NCBI GenBank assembly: GCA_948663575.1
Contig: CAPNAV010000010.1
Location: 1 to 35,865, forward strand
Direction of reading: 5' to 3'
DNA: 35,865 bases
Source of the DNA: an uncultured Candidatus Saccharibacteria bacterium
GTDB lineage: Bacteria > Patescibacteriota > Saccharimonadia > Saccharimonadales > Saccharimonadaceae
A program made the position numbers and the translations under genes. Below, piece by piece: positions 1-8,658 of the stretch; position 1 is the stretch's first letter, and the number at the start of each line of letters is the position of its first letter. The notes under the pieces were generated by a model. That model made no database searches, was not told where the DNA came from, and saw only the letters and a program-made list of their open reading frames with translations.

Positions 1-137
1 TTACAAGAAGAAAAAGAAGATATGTCTAGGAAGCATCATGCATAATTATTGTACGAGACCGCATAGGCAAGAAACTACCTAAACATATAGTCTCAAGCCT
101 AACATTTTGTATACCTACCCTCAAAATAACCCAGTAA
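1..137. other. Region downstream of rsmD, no gene seen
   Basis: No convincing coding sequence. A nested inverted repeat is visible: GAGAC at 55-59 pairs with GTCTC at 90-94, and inside it TAGG (64-67) pairs with CCTA (78-81). It could be a weak 3'-end structure of the rsmD transcript, but there is no T-run and the stems are short. Confidence 0.3.
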
Positions 138-851
138 TCATCTTGCGGAAGCAATACTTGTCTCTGCCTTTCGGTAAATCGAAATTCTTGCGCCAGCATA
201 AGTACGGCTTTTTTCAAGCAATAATCCCGGCAGTTCCCAAGCTTCATCTTTTGCGGGCGTAGAAAGCGCTAAAACACCCCCTTTTTGCAATAAATCTGCC
301 ACTCTCGCAAGTTCGGCTGGATTAGCTTGGTTATATGGCGGGTCGGCCAAAATCACGCTAAAAACGCTCCAAAACGCCGAATTCTCACAAAAATTTTGGC
401 AACTTTCAGAGAAAACCTGCACTTTAGGCACAGACCCTGCCACCATCCCACTTCTAGGGTTAGTCTCCTCTAGTGCGCTCTGGATGGCCTCTCTGGCGAT
501 TTTGACTCCTAAACCACGGCCTTCTTCAGAGTTTTTTACTGCCACTAGCTTGCCATTATCTCTATCATAACTAACCCCTAAATTTTGCAAGTTCTCGCTG
601 ATTATCTTGGCTACTGCCGGTGCCTTTTCCACGAAAATCACCTCTTTTGCGCCCCGACTCAATGCTTCTATCCCCAGCGCCCCGGTACCAGCATACAAGT
701 CTAGAACAGCTCTATTCTCAACGGCTACCATATTAAACAATGCTAACTTTTCGCGTGCACCCATTGGATGAGTTCTCGAATCGTTTGGAGAAGCAATTTT
801 TCTACCCTTAAACTCGCCTGCTAATACTCGCAGATTGAATTTTTCACTCAT
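138..851 (-). CDS. rsmD: 16S rRNA (guanine-N2-)-methyltransferase RsmD
   Basis: Class I SAM-dependent methyltransferase expected to methylate G966 of 16S rRNA in the small subunit. The SAM-binding motif I reads LDLYAGTGALGIEAL (about residues 50-64) and the catalytic N-methylation motif is DPPY at 170-173, both typical of RsmD. At 237 residues it is longer than the usual 185-200; the extra length lies between strands 3 and 4 (about residues 95-145) and looks like a poorly conserved insertion. The ATG at 851 has a GGAGG seven bases upstream. The start overlaps the end of the upstream gene by 8 bases, so the two are probably translationally coupled. Confidence 0.9.
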   Translation of the reverse strand: MSEKFNLRVLAGEFKGRKIASPNDSRTHPMGAREKLALFNMVAVENRAVLDLYAGTGALGIEALSRGAKEVIFVEKAPAVAKIISENLQNLGVSYDRDNGKLVAVKNSEEGRGLGVKIAREAIQSALEETNPRSGMVAGSVPKVQVFSESCQNFCENSAFWSVFSVILADPPYNQANPAELARVADLLQKGGVLALSTPAKDEAWELPGLLLEKSRTYAGARISIYRKAETSIASAR

Positions 852-1731
852 TTTTTACCCTCCGATTCAGTCCATACGCCTCTTCCACTGCCGAAAACCA
901 ACCCAAGGCTATTGCCTTGATAATCTCTGGTAATAAGAAATTCTTCGTCTCAAGTGCTAATTCTGTTGTCCAACCGTCCTCACGAAAACGATTATACATT
1001 TTACGCTCCTGCACTAATTGCAGGGAATGATAAAACATTTTCTCTGTGTCTACCTTGCAAAACTCCCCGGGCTTTACCTCCGGCATCAGCGCCCTCTTAG
1101 GTAATGCTGCTACGATCATCGCCACGCCATATTCATAAGCAATATGCTGCGACATATGACCCTTGGCGCCCCAGTATAACCAATTATTGCGCGCTGTCTC
1201 TAGCATATTTCTCCCGTGCATGACCCCCTTAATGGGCTGCCCAAACACGCGCATCACCTCTTTATCAGTCATTAACTCATTCTTGACGCTTGAGAGCGGA
1301 AAATGATGTGCAGGCGTTAATCCATCGGTTAGCATATGCGCCATCCAAGCCGCCTCAAACGCTGCCCGCACGTGATTTTTATCCTTTAGGGCTTTTACTA
1401 AATTCCAACGATGATCCAAAATCATCGTCAGTACAGATCTTTCATCTAGATTTTCGTGTCCACTTGTATCCGCTGGACGCTGTTCGTTATCTAGTTCAGA
1501 TTCTAGAGTCAACATATGTGACGGTTCGTCGATTCCTGGGCTTTTACGCTTTAGTCCATCTGGACCGCGTGTACCCTCAAAATGTAAAATCTCCTTCCCG
1601 CTTGGAAAATATTTGCCACGCGGAAGATGTTGCCCTAAAATTATTCGGGCCGCTAAATCCAGTTGTTGATGCGTTCCTACGATTCGCCCAGAGAATTTGG
1701 AACTTTTTGCCAGTGTTGTTGTTGAATACAT
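844..1731 (-). CDS. Putative zinc-dependent phospholipase C-like protein
   Basis: No firm family match from memory, but the pattern resembles the zinc-dependent phospholipase C / S1-P1 nuclease fold. Histidines sit in helical contexts: a GTHQQLD stretch near the N-terminus, LHFEG, LDHRWN, and an AAWMAHMLTDGLTPAHHFP stretch like the 'H..D...P.H' metal ligands of that family. There is no signal peptide, so it may act in the cytoplasm. I chose the ATG at 1731 rather than the in-frame one at 1746, because the upstream ATG overlaps a TATAAT box (TATAATG) that would place transcription initiation just before 1731. It overlaps rsmD by 8 bases. The product could also be a structural relative without enzymatic activity. 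Confidence 0.6.
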   Translation of the reverse strand: MYSTTTLAKSSKFSGRIVGTHQQLDLAARIILGQHLPRGKYFPSGKEILHFEGTRGPDGLKRKSPGIDEPSHMLTLESELDNEQRPADTSGHENLDERSVLTMILDHRWNLVKALKDKNHVRAAFEAAWMAHMLTDGLTPAHHFPLSSVKNELMTDKEVMRVFGQPIKGVMHGRNMLETARNNWLYWGAKGHMSQHIAYEYGVAMIVAALPKRALMPEVKPGEFCKVDTEKMFYHSLQLVQERKMYNRFREDGWTTELALETKNFLLPEIIKAIALGWFSAVEEAYGLNRRVKNE

Positions 1732-1778
1732 AATATTTACATACATTATACACTAAGGCTCGTTCTCTGAAAACTGGC

Positions 1779-3848
1779 TTAATTCAGTGTGGTGAGTTGT
1801 TGATATTTCTTAATCCTCGCTGATAATTCTGGATATTTTGCCATTTCGGCTGGATTTTTCGCAAATTCACCAGCATGATGACTTGCTTGTGTGATTGTCT
1901 CTGTGTCTGAAAGATTGGCGACTTGTAGGTTCAGTTCGCCATGTTGCATCGCTCCGTATATTTCGCCCGGACCGCGAATCTTTAAGTCTATCTCTGCCAA
2001 ATGAAAACCGTCCGTAGATTTTTCCATTTCCCGTAATCGTTTTGATGGCTTGCCTTCTCCGGTGGTTAGCAAAAAACAGCTTGCTGGCTGATCGCCGCGC
2101 CCGACACGCCCGCGCAACTGGTGGAGCTGCGCCAAACCATAATTCTCAGAATCTTGAATAATAATCATGTTCGCATTTGGCACATTTACACCTACCTCAA
2201 CCACGGTTGTCGAGACCAAGACCTGAATCTTACTCTTGGCAAAATCATCCATTACCTGATCTTTTTCATCGGGTTTCATTTTGCCATGCAAAACACCGAT
2301 CTTATATTGCGGAAACAATTCCGTCAGTTTCTTAGCTTGCTTCTTGACCGGCGTCGCCACATTAGAATTTTTTTCTTCAATTACCTGACAGATCCAGTAA
2401 ATCTGCTGACCTTTTTGTAATAATTCGCGCATTTTAGGATATAATTCGTCAGTTTGTTGATTTTCTGGCAAAATTTTCGTTACAATCGGCTGGCGTCCTG
2501 GCGGCAATTCATTAAGTAATGATACGTCAAGGTCGCCAAACACTGTCAGCTGCAAAGAGCGGGGAATTGGGGTAGCTGTCATCGACAACAGGTGTGGCGC
2601 TGTGTTTTCCGGCGACTTTAATAGTAATTTTTGCCTTTGATTTACGCCAAAACGATGCTGTTCATCAATAATGCAAAATGCCAAAGAGTGAAAATCTGTT
2701 GTATCTGTTAACAAAGCGTGCGTACCAATCACTAAGTCAATATCACCATTACGAATTAGCCGCTTAAGTGCTTTTTTGTCGCGCGTTGCACCAGTTAATA
2801 AGGCGATTCGGGGCATCAAAATTCCCGGATTTGCTTTCTGGAGCCCCTGAAACAACCCTAGCAAGCTTTCAAAGTGTTGACTGGCTAGGATGGCGGTCGG
2901 CGCCAACAGGGCGGTCTGGTGGCCATTTAGGGCGGTCTGGGCGGCTGCTAGCGCTGCTACGACGGTTTTTCCAGAACCTACATCACCTTGCAGGAGACGA
3001 TTCATCGGCGTTCTTCGTTCCAAGGCTTGTAGAATCTCCCAAGTTGATCGCCTTTGCGCTCCCGTTAGCTGAAAAGGCAGGCTTTTGACGAGCTTTTTTG
3101 TAAAATCGGCATTAAATTTGAGCGGAATCGACTTTAAACGCTGGTTTTCTTGTTTATTGAGCTTAGCAGCCAGAATCAATTCAAATACTTCTTCATATGC
3201 CAAATATTTACGCCCCTGCTCAGCCTCCTCTGGCGATTCAGGAAAGTGAGAATAAAATAATGCCTCCGCTCGCGCTCCTGGCTTAATGTAATCTGGAATT
3301 CCGTCAATAAATGGCAATAAATCCGGAATACCAGCAAAATCAGAGCGAATTCCCGAAATAATTTTGTGGAAAAGTTGTGGCTTAATAGCATTTTTTGCAG
3401 AATAAATCGGTTGAAATCCTGCCGCATTGCCATCTTTCTCGATATCTTGCACTAACGTCGCGGAAGGCGAGGTTAAAATATAACGATTACCCTTAAGTTC
3501 ATATTTGCCAGTAAAATAATACTCACGATTCGGATCAAACTGCTTGGCTCGATATGGTTGATTAAACCATATTGTCCGGATTAGCCCCGTATCGTCACGA
3601 ATTACTCCCTCCGTGATCGTCAGCTGGCGTCGACTTGTGCGCATAATTCTTAAATCACTAATTTTACCGCGTACGATCACCTTTCCTGGACGTAACTCCT
3701 CAATCGGTACGGTAGTTTGATAATTTTCATATATACGCGGTAGACAATATATTAAATCTCCCACCGTATTAATATTTACGCCATGCAAAGCTTGGGCAGT
3801 TTTTGGTCCAACCCCTTTTAAATTTTCCACCGGCGCTAGCATATCCAT
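1779..3848 (-). CDS. recG: ATP-dependent DNA helicase RecG
   Basis: Superfamily 2 branch-migration helicase that remodels stalled forks and Holliday junctions. In order: a helix-hairpin-helix-like start (ENLKGVGPKTAQAL), the wedge/OB domain (about 60-150), Walker A GDVGSGKT (288-295), the Walker B variant DEQHRFG (from 395) and the motif VI QLRGRVGRG. Length 689 residues is normal. An open frame continues 27 codons further upstream to 3929, but that extension is unlike RecG and contains the promoter; a TATAAT lies 7 bases before the ATG at 3848. Divergent from nrdD. Confidence 0.95.
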   Translation of the reverse strand: MDMLAPVENLKGVGPKTAQALHGVNINTVGDLIYCLPRIYENYQTTVPIEELRPGKVIVRGKISDLRIMRTSRRQLTITEGVIRDDTGLIRTIWFNQPYRAKQFDPNREYYFTGKYELKGNRYILTSPSATLVQDIEKDGNAAGFQPIYSAKNAIKPQLFHKIISGIRSDFAGIPDLLPFIDGIPDYIKPGARAEALFYSHFPESPEEAEQGRKYLAYEEVFELILAAKLNKQENQRLKSIPLKFNADFTKKLVKSLPFQLTGAQRRSTWEILQALERRTPMNRLLQGDVGSGKTVVAALAAAQTALNGHQTALLAPTAILASQHFESLLGLFQGLQKANPGILMPRIALLTGATRDKKALKRLIRNGDIDLVIGTHALLTDTTDFHSLAFCIIDEQHRFGVNQRQKLLLKSPENTAPHLLSMTATPIPRSLQLTVFGDLDVSLLNELPPGRQPIVTKILPENQQTDELYPKMRELLQKGQQIYWICQVIEEKNSNVATPVKKQAKKLTELFPQYKIGVLHGKMKPDEKDQVMDDFAKSKIQVLVSTTVVEVGVNVPNANMIIIQDSENYGLAQLHQLRGRVGRGDQPASCFLLTTGEGKPSKRLREMEKSTDGFHLAEIDLKIRGPGEIYGAMQHGELNLQVANLSDTETITQASHHAGEFAKNPAEMAKYPELSARIKKYQQLTTLN

Positions 3849-3855
3849 GGCAATA

Positions 3856-3861
3856 ATTATA
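3856..3861 (-). promoter_or_regulatory. -10 box of recG (apparent leaderless start)
   Basis: TATAAT on the minus strand ends 7 bases before the recG ATG, so transcription would begin at or next to the start codon. No Shine-Dalgarno sequence is present. Confidence 0.6.
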
Positions 3862-3905
3862 GTCGACTTTTTAAAAATCACAACAAAAGCACAACAATTA
3901 TAGTA

Positions 3906-3934
3906 TTGACACCCCACATATAGTGTCATAAAAT
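3906..3934 (+). promoter_or_regulatory. nrdD promoter
   Basis: TTGACA (3906-3911), a 17-base spacer and TAAAAT (3929-3934): a near-consensus sigma70-type promoter. Two NrdR-type boxes overlap its spacer and its expected start site. Confidence 0.75.
3911..3926. promoter_or_regulatory. NrdR box 1 (imperfect)
   Basis: ACCCCACATATAGTGT matches the NrdR box consensus (ACACWATATATWGTGT) except at three positions in the left half. It sits between the -35 and -10 elements. Its start is 33 bp from that of box 2, about three helical turns, the usual spacing for paired NrdR boxes. Confidence 0.75.
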
Positions 3935-3943
3935 GGCATTAAG

Positions 3944-3959
3944 ACACTATATATAGTGT
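3944..3959. promoter_or_regulatory. NrdR box 2 (perfect palindrome)
   Basis: ACACTATATATAGTGT is an exact match to the NrdR consensus and a perfect palindrome, extended by one more pair (3943-3960). It lies just downstream of the predicted start site, so a bound NrdR (an ATP/dATP-sensing zinc-ribbon/ATP-cone repressor) should block initiation. Confidence 0.85.
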
Positions 3960-4018
3960 CAGGGTATTTAGGTAAAACAAAAAATATAGTTTTGAACAAA
4001 CTAGGAGGTATATTTTTT

Positions 4019-6376
4019 ATGTTCAAAAAAATTGTTAAACGTGATGGTGACGTTGTTAGTTTTTCGCCAGAAAAAATCGCAGACGCAATCGCCAAAGCCG
4101 GACTCGTCACCGAAGAATTTAAGCGTGACCGCGCTAATCAAATTACCGAAAAAGTTGTCAAACGTGCTGAAGAGACCATTAAGCAACGCGTTCCGAGCGT
4201 CGAACAAATTCAAGATATTGTCGAACAAGTTTTAATGGAGTCCGCTTTTAAGCGTACTGCCAAAGAATATATTACTTACCGTACTGAGCGCAATCGCGTT
4301 CGTGAGGCCAAAAGCAATCTTATGGGAGTTTATAAAACAATTGCTATTGCTGATGCCTCCGAAGATTCCGATGTCAAACGCAGCAATGCTAACGTCGACG
4401 GTAACTCCGCCATGGGCAAAATGCTCCAGTTTGGCGCAGAGGGGTCTAAAGTATTCGCAAAAACAATTTTAATGCGCCCAGAATTTGCCGCCGCGCATGA
4501 TAATGGCGAAATCCATATTCACGACCTTGACTTTTATGCCACTGGTACTCTCACTTGTTGTCAAACCGACCCGTTCCGTCTCTTTGAAAATGGCGGATTT
4601 AATACTGGCCACGGTCACTTGCGCACTCCAAATTCTATTGCAAGCTACGGCGCTCTTGCTGCTATCGTACTGCAGGCTAATCAAAATGAGCAGCATGGCG
4701 GCCAGTCGATTCCAAACTTCGACTATGCTATGGCCCCAGGTGTCAATAAGAGTTTTCGCAAGGCACTCAAAGATAATATCAGCAAATACAACGATTTTAC
4801 CGGTAATAATCTTAATTTTGAGGTCTCCGACGACATTGAATATGGTCGCAACGAACAGGCTTTAGTTGACGCTGGCATACCCGAATCAGTCCTGAAGGAT
4901 GCCAAAGACGATGTCGAGAAACAGACTTTTCAGGCTATGGAAGGCTTCATTCATAATCTTAATACTATGCATAGTCGTGCTGGTGCTCAGGTGCCTTTTA
5001 CAAGTATTAATTTTGGCACCGACACTACCGAGGCTGGTCGCTTAGTCAGCAGGTGTCTCTTGCAAGCCACCGAGAATGGCCTTGGTCACAGCGAAACTCC
5101 GATATTCCCAATCTCTATTTTCAAGGTCAAGGAAGGTATTAGCTACAATCCCGAAGATCCTAATTACGACCTCTTTAAACGTAGCATGGAAGTCAGTGCC
5201 AAGCGCCTCTTCCCGAACTTTGTCTTTATTGATGCGCCATTCAATTTGAAAGGTTATAAGCCAGGCGATTATCGCACCGAAATCGCTACTATGGGTTGCC
5301 GCACTCGTGTTTATAGTAGCATTTTCCCAGAAAGCGATGGCGTCACAACCGGCCGCGGTAATCTTAGCTATACCACCATTAATCTGGTACGTTTAGGTAT
5401 TAAGCACGGCATTATCCTTGGCGAGCGTAAAGAAGCTGACTGGTCTGGTTTTTATAAAGAGCTTGACGACAAGATGGATCTAGTGGCCGAAGAGCTGTTG
5501 GAGCGTTTCGAATTCCAAGCCAATCAACGCGTTCGCAATTTCCCATTCCTGATGGGCGAAGGCAACTGGTTTGGTAGCGAAAAACTTGGGCCAGACGATA
5601 CTCTGCGTGACGTCATTAAACACGGTACGCTTGGCATCGGATTCATTGGATTAGCCGAATGTTTGGTGGCTATGATGGGTGTGCATCATGGCGAAGATGA
5701 AGAGGCTCGTGAACTCGGTCTTGATATTATCACGCACATGCGCGAACGTTGTGATGACTATTGCAAGAAATATCATCTCAACTTTAGCCTAATTGCTACT
5801 CCGGCGGAAGGATTATCTGGTCGCTTTACGAAGATTGACCGTAAAGAATATGGCAAAATCAAGGGCGTGACCGATCGCGATTATTACACCAATAGCTTCC
5901 ATGTGCCGGTTTACTATCCTATCGGTGCCTTTGAAAAGATTGAAATCGAAGCTCCTTACCATACCCTTTGCAACGGTGGACATATTACTTACATCGAACT
6001 TGATGGTGACCCTAGTGATAATATCGAAGCTTTTGAGGCGGTGATTCGTAAGATGAAAGAATCAAACATCGGCTACGGCTCTGTTAACCATCCAGTTGAT
6101 CGCGACCCAGTTTGTGGTTATTCTGGCATTATCCCCGGTCATGAATGCCCAGGCTGCCATCGCGAAGAAGGTGATATTCCATTTGAACGCTTGAGGAGAA
6201 TTACAGGTTATCTAGTTGGGAGCCTTGAGCGCTGGAATGACGGAAAAAAAGCCGAAGAGCATGATCGCGTTAAGCATGATGTCGCCTGCAACGCTGCTGG
6301 CGTCTATACGCGAGACGAAAAACTAGCTCGCGATGCCGCTCGCGCTGACCAAGCGAAGATGACCGGAAAAATTTAA
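4019..6376 (+). CDS. nrdD: Anaerobic ribonucleoside-triphosphate reductase (class III)
   Basis: Glycyl-radical enzyme reducing ribonucleoside triphosphates to dNTPs without oxygen. An N-terminal ATP-cone (FKKIVKRDGDVVSFSPEKI, about 1-95) allows allosteric dATP control. The core carries GTLTCCQTD and MGCRTRV, matching the catalytic-cysteine regions. The C-terminus has a metal site of C699, C710 and C713, with H708 or H714 as a possible fourth ligand where most NrdDs have four cysteines, followed by the glycyl-radical motif RRITGY with Gly730. The ATG at 4019 follows AGGAGG by ten bases; the frame opens earlier at 3956, inside NrdR box 2. It precedes its activase nrdG. Confidence 0.95.
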   Translation: MFKKIVKRDGDVVSFSPEKIADAIAKAGLVTEEFKRDRANQITEKVVKRAEETIKQRVPSVEQIQDIVEQVLMESAFKRTAKEYITYRTERNRVREAKSNLMGVYKTIAIADASEDSDVKRSNANVDGNSAMGKMLQFGAEGSKVFAKTILMRPEFAAAHDNGEIHIHDLDFYATGTLTCCQTDPFRLFENGGFNTGHGHLRTPNSIASYGALAAIVLQANQNEQHGGQSIPNFDYAMAPGVNKSFRKALKDNISKYNDFTGNNLNFEVSDDIEYGRNEQALVDAGIPESVLKDAKDDVEKQTFQAMEGFIHNLNTMHSRAGAQVPFTSINFGTDTTEAGRLVSRCLLQATENGLGHSETPIFPISIFKVKEGISYNPEDPNYDLFKRSMEVSAKRLFPNFVFIDAPFNLKGYKPGDYRTEIATMGCRTRVYSSIFPESDGVTTGRGNLSYTTINLVRLGIKHGIILGERKEADWSGFYKELDDKMDLVAEELLERFEFQANQRVRNFPFLMGEGNWFGSEKLGPDDTLRDVIKHGTLGIGFIGLAECLVAMMGVHHGEDEEARELGLDIITHMRERCDDYCKKYHLNFSLIATPAEGLSGRFTKIDRKEYGKIKGVTDRDYYTNSFHVPVYYPIGAFEKIEIEAPYHTLCNGGHITYIELDGDPSDNIEAFEAVIRKMKESNIGYGSVNHPVDRDPVCGYSGIIPGHECPGCHREEGDIPFERLRRITGYLVGSLERWNDGKKAEEHDRVKHDVACNAAGVYTRDEKLARDAARADQAKMTGKI

Positions 6377-6383
6377 AACAAAG

Positions 6384-6416
6384 TTAGGGGCTGGCAATTT
6401 GTCCGCCAGTCCCTAA
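6384..6416 (+). terminator. Hairpin between nrdD and nrdG
   Basis: Twelve-pair stem (6384-6395 with 6405-6416, one G-T pair) and a 9-base loop, starting 7 bases after the nrdD stop and ending 15 bases before the nrdG ATG. There is no clear T-run, so it is more likely an attenuator or mRNA-stability element setting the nrdD:nrdG ratio than a full terminator. Confidence 0.6.
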
Positions 6417-6431
6417 TTATTGAGGAATTAT

Positions 6432-6923
6432 ATGCAAATTAGATTATCTGGTCCACTCGAACATGATAGTATTGTAAACGGTTATGGCCTCAGAGCGGTT
6501 TTATGGACTCAAGGTTGCCCAAATCATTGTCCTGGCTGCCAGAACCCTGAAACCTGGGACTTCAATGGCGGTATATTAGTTGAAGTTGACGAAGTAAAAA
6601 AGCGCCTGAGCGAATTTCATGGCCAAGCAGGAATTACTTTCTGTGGTGGCGAACCATTTGTACAACCAGCCGCTTGCAAAGAAATTGCCGATTGGTGCCG
6701 CCAAGAGCTTGGTTGGAATGTATGGAGTTTTAGCGGCTTTACCTACGAGCAGATTCTCGAAATGGGCGAAGAGCAGGTAGCATTCCTAAAAAGTCTCGAT
6801 GCGCTTATTGATGGCCCATTCATCTTAGCGGAAAGGGATCTGACTCTAAAATTCCGTGGATCTCGCAATCAGCGTCTACTTCATCTCGAACATGGTACCG
6901 GTAAAATACTGGAGGTAGAATAA
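6432..6923 (+). CDS. nrdG: Anaerobic ribonucleotide reductase activating protein
   Basis: Radical-SAM activase that installs the glycyl radical on NrdD. The 4Fe-4S binding motif CPNHCPGC gives C29, C33 and C36; the glycine-rich SAM segment TFCGGEPF follows. At 163 residues it has the usual short NrdG length. The ATG at 6432 is chosen, with TGAGGA directly upstream, over an in-frame TTG at 6420. The folA start lies two bases past its stop, so the two are co-transcribed. Confidence 0.93.
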   Translation: MQIRLSGPLEHDSIVNGYGLRAVLWTQGCPNHCPGCQNPETWDFNGGILVEVDEVKKRLSEFHGQAGITFCGGEPFVQPAACKEIADWCRQELGWNVWSFSGFTYEQILEMGEEQVAFLKSLDALIDGPFILAERDLTLKFRGSRNQRLLHLEHGTGKILEVE

Positions 6924-6924
6924 T

Positions 6925-7416
6925 ATGAAGAATCTTGCAATGATCGCCTGTGTCAGCAGTGATAATGGACTAGGCAAAAATGGCAAGCTACTCTGGAATT
7001 TTAAAGATGATATGCGTTTCTTTAGAGATACAACCAGTCATCATATAGTTGTTATGGGCCGAAAAACCTTTGAAAGTATCGGCCGGCCTCTGCCAAATAG
7101 ACGAAATATCGTTCTCAGCCGAGAAGATCTGTTTAATGACAGTATAGAAGTTTTTCATAGCGAATCCGAATTACGTGAATTCTTAGTAAAAAGTGACACA
7201 AAAGTATTTATTATTGGCGGCGCTACCCTATATGATATGTTTATCAATGACGCCGATGAAATTTTTCTCACCGAAGTAGAATCCCAAAAACCAGCCGACA
7301 CTTTCTTCCCGAATTTTGACCGCAAGGATTTTACTCGTCAGGTACTAGAATATCATGAAGTGGAGGGGGTGAAGTTTGAAATAGTTAAATGCACCAGAGT
7401 ACTACGTCATGGGTGA
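6925..7416 (+). CDS. folA: Dihydrofolate reductase
   Basis: Reduces dihydrofolate to tetrahydrofolate with NADPH, regenerating the cofactor used by ThyA (11627-12547). Visible family features are the N-terminal MIACVSSDNGLGKNG loop, LLWNFKDDMRFF with D29 as the likely catalytic acid, the VVMGRKTFESIGRPLPNR NADPH segment and IIGGATLY. 163 residues is a normal length. GGAGG lies about 9 bases upstream of the ATG. Its last 8 bases overlap a small ORF that links it to the desulfurase gene. Confidence 0.95.
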   Translation: MKNLAMIACVSSDNGLGKNGKLLWNFKDDMRFFRDTTSHHIVVMGRKTFESIGRPLPNRRNIVLSREDLFNDSIEVFHSESELREFLVKSDTKVFIIGGATLYDMFINDADEIFLTEVESQKPADTFFPNFDRKDFTRQVLEYHEVEGVKFEIVKCTRVLRHG

Positions 7417-7504
7417 TTCGTGGACAGAAGCTGACGAGCAGGAATCGATCGATGCCTTGGATGACGCTCTTCGCCTTATTAAGATTGGAGATAGCCTAGA
7501 ATGA
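7409..7504 (+). CDS. Small acidic ORF, 31 aa, between folA and the desulfurase gene
   Basis: An ATG at 7409 overlaps the folA stop by 8 bases, and its TGA (7502-7504) overlaps the next ATG (7501) in the ATGA arrangement. It thus fills exactly the gap in an otherwise tightly packed operon. The product starts MGDSWTEADEQES and is strongly acidic, with an amphipathic LDDALRLIKIGD helix. I do not recognise a family. It may be a genuine small protein or a coupling ORF that carries ribosomes from folA to the desulfurase gene, which lacks its own strong ribosome-binding site. Confidence 0.5.
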   Translation: MGDSWTEADEQESIDALDDALRLIKIGDSLE

Positions 7505-8658
7505 AGACGACCTACTTAGATTATGCAGCGACTAGTCCGCTCCTGCCAGAAGCAAAAGAAGCTATGATCCGTGTCTTAGACGGTATGGAGAATGGCCAAA
7601 TCGGCAATGCGTCGTCTCTGCACTATGCTGGGCAAAACGCTAAGAATATTATTGAGGATGCCAGAAAAAATGTTGCTCAGTTAATTGGAGCCGATCCAGC
7701 GGAGATTATCTTCACTTCTGGCGGCACCGAGTCCAATAATACAGTTGCAAATATCTTTCGCGGCCAGAAAATCGCCATAAGCAGCATTGAACATCCATCC
7801 ATGCTCGAATCTGCCAAAGCCTATGCTGGTAAACTAGCTATTTTACCGGTTGATGAGCAGGGAATTGTTCAATGGCAACAGATTCCTGAGGATGCTGACT
7901 TGGTTTCGATCATGTTGGCTAATAATGAGCTTGGTACGATTGAACCAATTACGGAAGTTAAAAAACGTTGTAAAAATTACAACACTTTTGTTCATTCTGA
8001 CGCTACGCAGGCTCTTGGTAAAATCCATATTAATGTTAAAGAACTCGGCATCGACTATTTAACGATTTCCGCTCATAAAATTGGTGGACCCGTAGGAATT
8101 GGCGCGCTGTATGTTCGCAAAGGCTCTGCGTTTAAGCCGTTATTACTTGGTGGACATCAGGAAGATCGACGTCGCGCTGGCACGAGTAATGCTTTACTGG
8201 CGGCTGGCTTCGGTGCTGCCGCTAAGTGGTGCTGGAATAATTGGAGCTGTAAAAAATATCTGCAAATCGCAAAGCTTAGAGATGAGCTCTGCAAACGCGT
8301 ACTAAATGAGGTGCCATATAGTAGCCTCAATGGCTTTGAAAAAGCTGAGAATGGCAATACTTTACCAAATATTCTGAATATGAGCTTCCAAGCAGCCGAG
8401 GGTGAGAGTATTCAACTCTATTTAGATGCTGACGACGTCATAGTATCGACCGGTTCGGCTTGCGCTGCTGGTGATATCCAGCCCAGTCATGTTCTTATGG
8501 CAATCTCTGGTGACGCTGAGGTGGCACACAGCAGCATTCGTTTTTCACTAGGTCTAGATACCACAGCAGAAGATATTGATCATGTCATGGCGGTTTTACC
8601 AAAGGTTATCAAACGTCTGCAGGAAATTAGTACAATCAAAATTAAGGAGCCAAAATGA
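7501..8658 (+). CDS. Cysteine desulfurase (NifS/IscS family)
   Basis: PLP enzyme that takes sulfur from cysteine to build Fe-S clusters, for example for NrdG, on the scaffold encoded next. The class V aminotransferase motifs are clear: SGGTESNN, SSIEHPS (H98), SDATQALGK (D167), the PLP lysine in SAHKIGGP (K193) and the persulfide-forming cysteine in STGSACAAG (C321). 385 residues is typical of the group I (NifS/IscS) type. Codons 156-161 contain a copy of the interspersed palindrome. The stop overlaps the scaffold gene start (ATGA). Confidence 0.93.
   Translation: MKTTYLDYAATSPLLPEAKEAMIRVLDGMENGQIGNASSLHYAGQNAKNIIEDARKNVAQLIGADPAEIIFTSGGTESNNTVANIFRGQKIAISSIEHPSMLESAKAYAGKLAILPVDEQGIVQWQQIPEDADLVSIMLANNELGTIEPITEVKKRCKNYNTFVHSDATQALGKIHINVKELGIDYLTISAHKIGGPVGIGALYVRKGSAFKPLLLGGHQEDRRRAGTSNALLAAGFGAAAKWCWNNWSCKKYLQIAKLRDELCKRVLNEVPYSSLNGFEKAENGNTLPNILNMSFQAAEGESIQLYLDADDVIVSTGSACAAGDIQPSHVLMAISGDAEVAHSSIRFSLGLDTTAEDIDHVMAVLPKVIKRLQEISTIKIKEPK
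7967..7983 (-). repeat. Interspersed palindrome, copy 1 (inside the desulfurase CDS)
   Basis: GTTGTAAAAATTACAAC on the plus strand: 7-base arms around AAA. It equals the reverse complement of the 17-base core of the other four copies. Here it encodes codons for part of R-C-K-N-Y-N. Confidence 0.85.

Noticed and set aside
3849..3929. 27-residue N-terminal extension of RecG
   Set aside because: It is unlike RecG and overlaps the recG -10 box.
3956..4018. 21-residue N-terminal extension of NrdD
   Set aside because: The earlier start lies within an NrdR box; AGGAGG precedes the ATG at 4019.
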